Shown in pieces: positions 27,618 to 32,903 of a stretch of DNA of 32,903 nt (positions are counted from its first letter, which is position 1; the number at the start of each line of letters is the position of its first letter). Position numbers and translations under genes: made by a program. Below the pieces are notes generated by a model. The model saw nothing but the letters and a program-made list of their open reading frames with translations, searched no databases and was not told the DNA's origin. Source of the DNA: Acidithiobacillus ferruginosus (lineage in GTDB: Bacteria > Pseudomonadota > Gammaproteobacteria > Acidithiobacillales > Acidithiobacillaceae); assembly GCF_018854495.1 (NCBI RefSeq), contig NZ_JABBDR010000229.1, forward strand, positions 1-32,903, given 5' to 3'.

Positions 27618-27908
27618 TTACTTTTCGATGACCGCCATGATGTCGTCTTCACGCATCACCAGCAGTTCTTCACCTTCGACCTTGATCTCGGTGCCGGCAT
27701 ATTTGGCGAAGAGCACCTGATCACCAGTTTTGACGTCGAGGGCACGCACTTTGCCGTCTTCGAGAATTTTGCCATGGCCGGCAGCGACGATTTCGCCCCG
27801 TACCGGTTTTTCTTTGGCGGTGTCGGGAATGATGATCCCACCGGCAGTCTTCTGCTCTTCTTCCAGACGACGAATGACGACGCGATCATGTAAAGGACGC
27901 AGTTTCAT
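27618..27908 (-). CDS. groES: Co-chaperonin GroES
   Basis: A 96-residue lid protein of the chaperonin. It begins [35 protein letters not shown], including the mobile loop (GGIII) that docks on GroEL. The start is the ATG at 27908, with a GAGGAAAT ribosome binding site upstream. The frame stays open 69 bases further, but that part overlaps the leader and gives no family sequence. The 52 bases between start and operator form the transcribed leader. Confidence 0.99.
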   Translation of the reverse strand: MKLRPLHDRVVIRRLEEEQKTAGGIIIPDTAKEKPVRGEIVAAGHGKILEDGKVRALDVKTGDQVLFAKYAGTEIKVEGEELLVMREDDIMAVIEK

Positions 27909-27960
27909 TGAGCATTTCCTCGTTTTTACAAGTGAATGGATGACTTCATCCTGGGTGTTG

Positions 27961-27987
27961 TTAGCAGTCACACCCATCGAGTGCTAA
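27961..27987 (-). promoter_or_regulatory. CIRCE operator (HrcA-binding inverted repeat)
   Basis: Plus-strand TTAGCAGTC - 9 bases - GAGTGCTAA is the CIRCE inverted repeat with one departure from the consensus (TTAGCACTC) in one arm. On the minus strand it begins at the last base of the groES -10 and runs over the transcription start, as expected for HrcA repression that is relieved by heat. hrcA is not in the window. Confidence 0.95.
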
Positions 27988-28014
27988 TCATAGGCGCTGA
28001 GAATGTCCTGTCAA
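27987..28014 (-). promoter_or_regulatory. sigma70 promoter of groES-groEL
   Basis: Minus-strand TTGACA (28014-28009, perfect) and TATGAT (27992-27987, 5 of 6) are 16 bases apart. Transcription starts near 27980, inside the CIRCE element. I see no separate heat-shock-sigma (RpoH) promoter, so repression by HrcA may be the main control. Confidence 0.85.
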
Positions 28015-28035
28015 GGGGCGGGTGTTACAGGGTAC

Positions 28036-28812
28036 TCAGGAGATGCGGGTCCAGAGGGATTGCAGGCTGCGCAGGAGCGTGGCATCGGCGCCTCGTAGGC
28101 GATGATCGACGCCTGGTAAGGGGCGGATGGCCAGTTCTGGCGCATGGGTGCGGGCGGCGAACCGATAGCTGAGGGCGAGGGGCACGGCCTCATCGGCGCT
28201 GCCGTGCAGAATCTCCACCGGACAGTGCAGGTGCGGCGGAAAGCGCAGCAGGTCGTAGCGCCAGCTGTCCGCGACCAGATCGAAGCGCATGTGCAACTCA
28301 CCGAGCCCGTAAGGATCCTCCCAGCTGCGCAGATTGCTGTCCTCCCAGGCTTGCCTTTCGGCAGCGGGCAAACGCCGGAAAATTTCCTGAATGAAGTTGT
28401 AAGCGGGGGCAATGAGCAGCAGGGCGCGGATCTGTTCCGGCCATCGGGTGGCAGCGATGGTGCCCAGCCATCCGCCCATGCTGGAACCTACCAGCAGCAC
28501 CGGACGATCCTGCAGCATATGATGTAGAATCAACCGGAGGTCGGCCAGGTACCGGGACAGGGTCAGCGCCTGGAATGGTCCATCGGAGCGACCGACGCCA
28601 CGTGGATCAAAGCGTACCCAGGACCAGCCTTGCGCCTGCGCGTTGCGGGCGAGGATCTGCGATTTGGTGCCTTCCATATGGGAGGCGAAGCCAGGAAGGA
28701 AGATGCCGACGGGGTCGGTATGGGTTTCGTGAATGAGTCCGCAGACGCGGTCGCCATTGGGGTGAACCAGAGTAAAAGCTCTTTCGGCCGACGAGGACAC
28801 AGGCTGCTCCAT
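28036..28812 (-). CDS. Alpha/beta hydrolase (ABHD10/BEM46-like)
   Basis: A 258-residue cytosolic hydrolase with a full catalytic triad: Ser111 in the nucleophile elbow GSSMGG (109-114), Asp207 in HGSADEAVP and His237 in GVDHRL. FLPGFASHMEGTKSQ (38-52) forms the oxyanion side and FDPRGVGRSDG (68-78) is a typical early motif. Similar proteins are esterases or acyl-protein thioesterases; the substrate is unknown. The start is odd. The ATG at 28812 lies 2 bases after the T-run of an intrinsic terminator and has no ribosome binding site. A GTG at 28800, with GGAG 6 bases upstream, would shorten the protein by 4 residues and is a good alternative. The next gene on this strand is groES, which has its own promoter. 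Confidence 0.88.
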   Translation of the reverse strand: MEQPVSSSAERAFTLVHPNGDRVCGLIHETHTDPVGIFLPGFASHMEGTKSQILARNAQAQGWSWVRFDPRGVGRSDGPFQALTLSRYLADLRLILHHMLQDRPVLLVGSSMGGWLGTIAATRWPEQIRALLLIAPAYNFIQEIFRRLPAAERQAWEDSNLRSWEDPYGLGELHMRFDLVADSWRYDLLRFPPHLHCPVEILHGSADEAVPLALSYRFAARTHAPELAIRPLPGVDHRLRGADATLLRSLQSLWTRIS

Positions 28813-28814
28813 GT

Positions 28815-28839
28815 AAAAAAGGGCAACCCGGAGTCGCCC
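28815..28839 (-). terminator. Intrinsic terminator of small-RNA unit 2
   Basis: Minus-strand GGGCGAC-TCCGG-GTTGCCC (7 bp with one G-U pair) is followed directly by six T residues. On the plus strand no T-run follows, so its direction is minus. It ends 2 bases before the first possible start codon of the hydrolase gene. Confidence 0.75.
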
Positions 28840-28840
28840 T

Positions 28841-28877
28841 AAAACCACAAAGGAGAAAAGAAACATGCGCTCGCAAC
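28841..28877. repeat. Direct repeat copy A (core of small-RNA unit 2)
   Basis: A 37-base copy of the element also found at 28982-29018. The two agree except for one substitution and two single-base indels; the last 17 bases or more are identical. On the plus strand it reads as AGGAG, a purine spacer and ATGCGCTCGCAA, starting a possible 28-codon frame (28865-28951). On the minus strand it is the unpaired centre of the small-RNA candidate. Confidence 0.9.
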
Positions 28878-28898
28878 CAGCTACTGGCTGCAATCGGA

Positions 28899-28927
28899 AT
28901 ATTAGCAAAATGCGGAAGGGCTGGCAA
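28899..28927 (-). promoter_or_regulatory. sigma70 promoter of small-RNA unit 2
   Basis: Minus-strand TTGCCA (28927-28922) and TAATAT (28904-28899) with the ideal 17-base spacing, matching 5 of 6 and 4 of 6 consensus bases. The predicted start, about 28891-28894, coincides with the foot of the 5' hairpin. Confidence 0.65.
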
Positions 28928-28934
28928 GTTACAT

Positions 28935-28948
28935 TCCGACCGGTCGGA
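28935..28948. promoter_or_regulatory. 14-bp perfect palindrome, possible operator
   Basis: TCCGACCGGTCGGA is a perfect 14-bp palindrome lying 7 bases upstream of the -35 of small-RNA unit 2 and directly after the T-run of unit 1. Its form resembles operators of TetR-family regulators, but no such regulator is in the window. It might also be a hairpin that helps unit 1 end. Confidence 0.45.
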
Positions 28949-28949
28949 T

Positions 28950-28981
28950 AAAAAGAAAGGGCGGAACCAAACGGCCCGCCC
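28950..28981 (-). terminator. Intrinsic terminator of small-RNA unit 1
   Basis: Minus-strand GGGCGG pairs with CCGCCC (28981-28959), with GCC/GGT extending the stem inside, and is followed by TTTCTTTTT. It differs in sequence from the unit 2 terminator but sits at the same place in the unit. Confidence 0.75.
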
Positions 28982-29018
28982 AAAACCACCAAAGGAGGAA
29001 GAAACATGCGCTCGCAAC
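28982..29018. repeat. Direct repeat copy B (core of small-RNA unit 1)
   Basis: Second 37-base copy, 141 bases from copy A. On the plus strand AGGAGG (28993-28998) stands 7 bases before ATGCGCTCGCAA, which starts a 12-codon frame with the same first four residues (Met-Arg-Ser-Gln) as the frame in copy A. On the minus strand it carries CCTCCTTT. Confidence 0.9.
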
Positions 29019-29179
29019 TATCACAGCCGCTTGCAAAGGATTAGAGAACAGGGGCAGCAGAAAGTTCCATGCGTCTGTGATTTCTTTCCCGGACCCCGTA
29101 TCCTCGGTGTGGTGGCGTAGGTCCTGCGGTCTTCAGGAACGAATCGGCTGTGGAACCTGTCTCTATGGGTGAGGAAAAA

Positions 29180-31030
29180 ATGGCGAGGAGCGACGTGGGT
29201 ATGAGAGCCGGAAACGGGAGAAGGGCCGGTTGGGCCATGGGTGTCCAGTTGTGGAGCGGAATTTGCGGTGTCCTGCTGTTGTCCTGGCTGTCTCTCGGCT
29301 ATGCCGGTACGTTCCTGACGCCGGATCAGGCATTTCATTTTGAAGCGCGGCTGAGTGGCCGACACCAGTTGCAACTGCGCTGGGATGTGGCGCAGGGATA
29401 CCACCTGTACCGCGACCGGATCAAGTTCTCCGTGACGCCGGACAATGTGCTGCTAGGGCACTATACATTGCCCGCAGGGGTGGAGCTGAACGACCCGGTT
29501 TTCGGCAAGACACGGGTATTGGAAGGGAAAAATACCCTCACGGTACCTTTTACCGTCCAGGGAACCGCCCCTGCTTTCATTGAACTGAAATCCACCTATC
29601 AGGGCTGTGCCAATGCGGGTGTTTGCTACCCAGAGCAGGTCAAGACGATCACACTGGCCTTGACCCAGCAGGCCGTGGCGCCCCCGGCTGCGACGCCTGT
29701 CGCGCCCCCGCCGGGGGCGGCTGTCCCGGCTGCGGCGGTCAGCCCCGTGAATGATGCCGGGGCGCTGGCAGGGGCTTTGCGTGACAGCTTCTGGCTCACC
29801 TTGGGTCTCTTTTTCATCTCCGGACTGGGCCTGGCCTTTACGCCCTGTATTTTTCCCATGATTCCTATCCTCTCCGCCCTGATCGTCGGTAAGGAGGCAG
29901 GGCGTGGCCCGCAACGGTCACGCGCCCTGGGACTTTCTGTCGCCTATGTGCTGGGAATGTCACTGACCTACAGTATTGCCGGGGTGCTGGCGGCGGTGAG
30001 CGGCGCCTATCTGCAGGCGGCCTTCCAGAGTCCCTGGGTGCTGGGGGCTTTTGCCTTTGTTTTTGTGCTGCTGGCGCTGTCCATGTTCGATTTTTACGAG
30101 CTGCAAATGCCGAGTGGTATTCAGACACGTCTGGCCGGCATGGGACGGGGCGGGCATCTGTTCAGTACCTTTGTCATGGGGATACTGTCGGCGCTGATCA
30201 TCGGGCCCTGCGTGGCAGCCCCCCTGGCAGGCGGGCTGCTCTTCATTTCCCAGACGGGAGATGTTTTTCTTGGTGGGTTGTCACTTTTCGCCCTGAGCCT
30301 GGGGATGGGCGTGCCCTTGCTGATCATTGGCACTTCCGCCGGGCATTTTCTACCGCGGGCTGGTGCCTGGATGAATGCCGTTAAGGCGGTTTTCGGTGTA
30401 GTGCTGCTGGGCGTCGCCATCTGGTTACTGACACGAGTTCTGCCGGGGTCCGTCAGCTTGGCCCTATGGGCGGCGCTGGCAGTCATTAGTGCCATCTATC
30501 TCGGGGCTTTGGATGCAATCCCGGCGGGTGCTTCGGGTTGGCGTCGTTTCTGGAAAGGCCTCGGAGTGCTCATGCTGGTGTACGGCCTGGTCATGGGTGT
30601 GGGGGCGCTGGGTGGCGCCAGCGATCCCCTGCAACCCCTGGCAAGCTATACGGCGGCGGTGCCGCCCGAAAACCGGGCCGAGGCCCTGCATTTTACTACC
30701 GTGAAAACCCCCGAGGCCTTGCAGACCGTACTGGCGCAGGCCAAGGGCAGACCGGTGCTGGTGGATTACTGGGCAAGCTGGTGCGTGGAATGTCTGCGCA
30801 TGGATAAAGTCACGTTTGCCGATCCGCAGGTGGCGGCCGCCCTACGGAAGCGGCTGCTGATCCGCGTGGATGTGACTCAGGACGACGCTGCCAGTCGCGC
30901 CCTCCTGAAGCGTTACAACCTGGTGGGTCCCCCGGCTTTCATCGCTGTAGCCGCAGATGGCAGGACGACGGCACAGCAGGAGGGATATCTGGGGCCGGAG
31001 GCGTTTATGGGGTGGTTGCACAAATCCTAG
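29180..31030 (+). CDS. dsbD: Thiol:disulfide interchange protein DsbD
   Basis: A 616-residue inner-membrane protein that carries electrons from cytoplasmic thioredoxin to the periplasm, keeping DsbC-type isomerases and cytochrome c maturation proteins reduced. A signal anchor (about 19-42) is followed by the periplasmic alpha domain (43-165) with Cys143 and Cys149. A Pro/Ala linker leads to eight membrane segments (about 205-480) with Cys223 (FTPCIFP) and Cys344 (GPCVAAP). A C-terminal thioredoxin domain (505-616) carries CVEC (535-538). All six functional cysteines are present. I chose the ATG at 29180 because GAGGA lies 4-5 bases upstream; earlier in-frame starts at 29150 (GTG) and 29165 lack this. 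It converges on the zinc-finger gene with 19 bases between. Confidence 0.96.
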   Translation: MARSDVGMRAGNGRRAGWAMGVQLWSGICGVLLLSWLSLGYAGTFLTPDQAFHFEARLSGRHQLQLRWDVAQGYHLYRDRIKFSVTPDNVLLGHYTLPAGVELNDPVFGKTRVLEGKNTLTVPFTVQGTAPAFIELKSTYQGCANAGVCYPEQVKTITLALTQQAVAPPAATPVAPPPGAAVPAAAVSPVNDAGALAGALRDSFWLTLGLFFISGLGLAFTPCIFPMIPILSALIVGKEAGRGPQRSRALGLSVAYVLGMSLTYSIAGVLAAVSGAYLQAAFQSPWVLGAFAFVFVLLALSMFDFYELQMPSGIQTRLAGMGRGGHLFSTFVMGILSALIIGPCVAAPLAGGLLFISQTGDVFLGGLSLFALSLGMGVPLLIIGTSAGHFLPRAGAWMNAVKAVFGVVLLGVAIWLLTRVLPGSVSLALWAALAVISAIYLGALDAIPAGASGWRRFWKGLGVLMLVYGLVMGVGALGGASDPLQPLASYTAAVPPENRAEALHFTTVKTPEALQTVLAQAKGRPVLVDYWASWCVECLRMDKVTFADPQVAAALRKRLLIRVDVTQDDAASRALLKRYNLVGPPAFIAVAADGRTTAQQEGYLGPEAFMGWLHKS

Positions 31031-31049
31031 AGAAGCCAGCGTGGGTTTT

Positions 31050-31262
31050 TTAGTGCCCGGCCGCCTGCTTCAGCGGCCCGCCTTTCAGCACATAAAGCGT
31101 TCCGCAATACGGGCAGCGGACCTCCCCGGTCTCTTCGATTTTGAGGAAAACGCGGGGATGCCCGTCCCAGCGGCTCATGCCGGGCGTGGGACAGCAGAGG
31201 GGGAGATCTTTGGCTTCGATCTCTGTGTAGTTCTGGTCACAGCACTTGCCGGGGCTGGTCAT
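31050..31262 (-). CDS. Small CHCC-type zinc-finger protein
   Basis: A 70-residue protein of the zf-CHCC family, related to the NDUFS6 subunit of mitochondrial complex I. Zinc ligands are a Cys at 23 or 24 (LCCP), His35 (DGHPRVFLKI), Cys50 and Cys53 (CPYCGTLYVL). The HPRVFLKI...CPYCG spacing is diagnostic. The start lies 4 bases after the ilvE stop, suggesting coupling. Similar genes commonly follow ilvE in proteobacteria. The bacterial role is unknown. A second vicinal Cys pair at 7-8 (KCCDQ) is extra to the family motif. Confidence 0.88.
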   Translation of the reverse strand: MTSPGKCCDQNYTEIEAKDLPLCCPTPGMSRWDGHPRVFLKIEETGEVRCPYCGTLYVLKGGPLKQAAGH

Positions 31263-31266
31263 ACGG

Positions 31267-32190
31267 TCAGCCTACGTGGTGCAACCATTCCGGGTGGTCC
31301 TCACGGCGCCCGGCAACGGTGTCGAAATAGCGACTTTGCAGCATTCCTGTGATCGGGCCGCGACACCCTTCGCCAATGACCCGACCATCGATTTCGCGGA
31401 TGGGGGTGACTTCGGCAGCGGTGCCGGTAAAGAACGCTTCGTCGGCAATGTAGAATTCATCACGGGTCAATTGCTTCTCGACGACGGGAATGCCGGCATC
31501 GCGGGCAAAACGCAGGATGGTGTCGCGGGTGATGCCTTCGAGGGCGCTGGTCAGCGTTGGCGTATAAAGAATGCCGTCACGAACCATGAAAACATTTTCA
31601 CCGGAACCTTCAGACACATAACCCTCGCGGTCCAGTAACAGGGCCTCGTCGTAGCCGCAGGAGGCCGCCTCACGCTGGGCCAGCATGGAGTTCATGTAGT
31701 TGCCGGTGGCCTTGGCCTTGCACAGATGTATGTTGACGTGGTGGCGGCTGAAGGAACTCACCTTGACGCGGATGCCCTTTTCCAGTGCCTCCTGGCCCAG
31801 ATAGCTGCCCCAGCTCCAGGCGGCAATGAGCACATGGACTTTGAGTCCCTTGGCGGATAAGCCCATACCTTCGGCGCCATAGAAGAACAGGGGGCGGATA
31901 TAGGCGGATTCCAGATGATTGACGCGGATGACTTCCTTGGTGGCGTCGTTGATCTGGTCCTGGGTGAAAGGGGTATCCATCTGCAAAATCTTGGCGCTGT
32001 TAAAGAGACGGTTGGTGTGCTCCGGCAGGCGGAAAATAGCGGTACCCTGCGGCGTGGCATAGGCACGTTCCCCTTCGAAACAGCCCATGCCGTAGTGCAG
32101 GCTGTGGGTAAGACCGTGCACGGTGGCCTCCCGCCAAGGGACCATCTTGCCGTCAAACCAGATAAAACCGTCGCGTTCCGCCATGGACAT
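31267..32190 (-). CDS. ilvE: Branched-chain amino acid aminotransferase
   Basis: A 307-residue fold-type IV PLP enzyme making or degrading Leu, Ile and Val with glutamate/2-oxoglutarate. The PLP lysine is Lys160 in CKAKATGNYMNS. LHYGMGCFEGERAY (32-45), EGYVSEGSGENVFMV (189-203) and FFTGTAAEVTPI (253-264) are family signatures. The start was chosen at the ATG 32190, with AAGGAG 8 bases upstream; a GTG at 32196 is too close to that site and an ATG at 32184 too far. It begins 12 bases after glnE, an arrangement also known from other proteobacteria, tying amino-acid transamination to nitrogen control. Confidence 0.97.
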   Translation of the reverse strand: MSMAERDGFIWFDGKMVPWREATVHGLTHSLHYGMGCFEGERAYATPQGTAIFRLPEHTNRLFNSAKILQMDTPFTQDQINDATKEVIRVNHLESAYIRPLFFYGAEGMGLSAKGLKVHVLIAAWSWGSYLGQEALEKGIRVKVSSFSRHHVNIHLCKAKATGNYMNSMLAQREAASCGYDEALLLDREGYVSEGSGENVFMVRDGILYTPTLTSALEGITRDTILRFARDAGIPVVEKQLTRDEFYIADEAFFTGTAAEVTPIREIDGRVIGEGCRGPITGMLQSRYFDTVAGRREDHPEWLHHVG

Positions 32191-32202
32191 CGTCACATCT
32201 CC

Positions 32203-32903
32203 TTAATCGGTATAACTGCCAATGAGTTCCTGCCAAATCTTCCGCACCCCGTGCGCGGCGGCTTGCAGCGTATCCCAGTCGGGGATTTCCGCGGCACGGA
32301 CGATGGGATCCTGTAAGCCCAGCCAGCGTCGGTTTTCCATCTCTCGGTACAGATGCCAGGCCTGCCCGAGGACAACACCCTGCTCCGTGCTCCAGGTGCC
32401 GGCGCGGGTCAGTGCGGCTATGCCAGCGGCAGTCCCGGTGCCCTGGCACAGGACGGGCTGCTGCGAGCAGGCCCCTAGCATAGCAAATTGTACGAGAAAC
32501 TCGATATCCGTGAGGCCGCCGGGGCTGAGTTTCAGATGAAAGGTGTCCCGGGCGATGCTTTTGCTCTGGTAAATGCGCTGCCGCATGCTGCGAATATCTT
32601 CTCTCAGTTGTCCGGGGTCGCGTGGCCGGGACAGGATTTCTGTGCGCAGGGCGGCGAAACGGGCGCCGAGCTCGGCATCCCCTGCGACCCATCGGGCGCG
32701 GGTGAGGGCCTGATGTTCCCAGGTCCAGGCCGATTCGCGCTGATAGCGGCCGAACGCATCCAGAGTGGTAACCAGAGGGCCGGACTGACCGCTGGGGCGC
32801 AGGCGCATGTCGATTTGATAGAGCAATCCGGCGCGGGTGAGGGTACTGAGGATGTGGATGAGTCTTTGTCCGAGGCGGGCGAACCAAGTCGGGGCCGGGA
32901 TCG
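32203..32903 (-). CDS. glnE: GlnE glutamine synthetase adenylyltransferase (partial, C-terminal part)
   Basis: The 3' portion of glnE; the reading frame remains open to the window edge, giving about 233 residues. The full enzyme, near 950 residues, adds AMP to glutamine synthetase and removes it again in answer to PII and glutamine. Visible here is the end of the second nucleotidyltransferase domain, LLYQIDMRLRPSGQSGPLVT, then AWTWEHQALTRARWVAGD, the helical GGLTDIEFLVQFAML and the final helical domain. In the E. coli enzyme this C-terminal half carries the adenylylation activity. The 5' part lies outside. It ends 12 bases before ilvE. Confidence 0.95.
   Translation of the reverse strand, partial: IPAPTWFARLGQRLIHILSTLTRAGLLYQIDMRLRPSGQSGPLVTTLDAFGRYQRESAWTWEHQALTRARWVAGDAELGARFAALRTEILSRPRDPGQLREDIRSMRQRIYQSKSIARDTFHLKLSPGGLTDIEFLVQFAMLGACSQQPVLCQGTGTAAGIAALTRAGTWSTEQGVVLGQAWHLYREMENRRWLGLQDPIVRAAEIPDWDTLQAAAHGVRKIWQELIGSYTD

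Larger units (their letters stand above)
28815..28891 (-). ncRNA. Candidate small RNA, unit 2 of a tandem pair
   Basis: A minus-strand unit of about 77 bases. It starts with a hairpin GCAGCCAG-TAG-CTGGTTGC (28891-28873, 8 bp), followed by an unpaired segment nearly identical to unit 1 (28872-28840). That segment carries the pyrimidine-rich CTCCTTTG. It ends with terminator stem GGGCGAC / GTTGCCC (28839-28821) plus six T residues. A promoter TTGCCA-N17-TAATAT lies just upstream and would start transcription at or within a few bases of the hairpin. No reading frame of note is on this strand within it. The conserved segment is complementary to Shine-Dalgarno sequences, so it may act on mRNAs by pairing. 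Undetermined by experiment; I do not recognise a known RNA family. Confidence 0.6.
28950..29032 (-). ncRNA. Candidate small RNA, unit 1 of a tandem pair
   Basis: A minus-strand unit of about 83 bases built like unit 2. It has a 5' hairpin GCGGCT-GTGAT-AGTTGC (29030-29014), the shared unpaired segment (29013-28982) with CTTCCTCCTTTGGTGG, and a terminator (28981-28950). CCTCCTTT is a full anti-Shine-Dalgarno sequence. The 5' hairpin keeps pairing although its bases differ from unit 2, which supports a selected RNA. The promoter is weaker: a TCTAAT -10 (29045-29040) with no good -35. Expression is not shown by sequence. An alternative reading is a plus-strand leader with a 12-codon frame (29006-29044). 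Confidence 0.5.

Noticed and set aside
29046..29090. A possible third, decayed copy of the sRNA repeat (CCATGCGTCTGTG resembles the repeat end)
   Set aside because: Only short scattered matches, no hairpin pair and no terminator; similarity is within chance.
31031..31049. A T-run after dsbD as a terminator
   Set aside because: Only a three-pair stem precedes it, too weak for an intrinsic terminator.

Overview
The window reads as chromosomal DNA of a GC-rich, autotrophic gammaproteobacterium-like organism, most probably Acidithiobacillus or a close relative. That is inference from content: a proteobacterial phosphoribulokinase beside a complete activated-methyl cycle, a fused ATP sulfurylase/APS kinase, an SAH riboswitch, a CIRCE-controlled groESL operon and a glnE-ilvE pair. 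Nearly everything is dense housekeeping coding sequence. I see no tRNA, rRNA, CRISPR array, prophage or intact insertion sequence. The first 272 bases may be a mobile-element remnant.

Layout, left half. A family-4-type uracil-DNA glycosylase (+) converges on a tightly packed clpS-clpA-selO operon (-; 3-nt gaps). Next, on the minus strand, come a periplasmic PpiC prolyl isomerase with a DJ-1/PfpI protein, then a gpmI-envC-ctpA cell-envelope cluster preceded by glycogen phosphorylase. A host-attachment-family protein and a rhodanese (+) follow, then an adenosine-kinase-like PfkB kinase (-) and a small outer-membrane beta-barrel protein (+).

Centre. metK, an SAH riboswitch, ahcY, metF, phosphoribulokinase and a PAP2-type membrane protein lie in one direction. 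MetK makes SAM, AhcY splits SAH to homocysteine and adenosine, MetF supplies methyl-THF, and the nearby kinase could remove adenosine. The riboswitch lets SAH build-up raise ahcY-metF expression. Facing this block is a minus-strand operon: a purine-type phosphoribosyltransferase, fused sat-cysC and an NFACT/RqcH homologue of ribosome-associated quality control.

Right half. groES-groEL (-) has a sigma70 promoter, an overlapping CIRCE operator and an intrinsic terminator. An alpha/beta hydrolase lies upstream. The 367 bases between this hydrolase and dsbD hold the most interesting structure of the window: two tandem paralogous small-RNA-like units on the minus strand. Each has a 5' hairpin, a nearly identical unpaired segment with an anti-Shine-Dalgarno CUCCUUU core and an intrinsic terminator. 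The paired stems differ in sequence but stay paired. The second unit has a TTGCCA-N17-TAATAT promoter and a 14-bp palindrome just upstream of it. The window ends with dsbD (+) facing a glnE (partial)-ilvE-zinc-finger operon (-).
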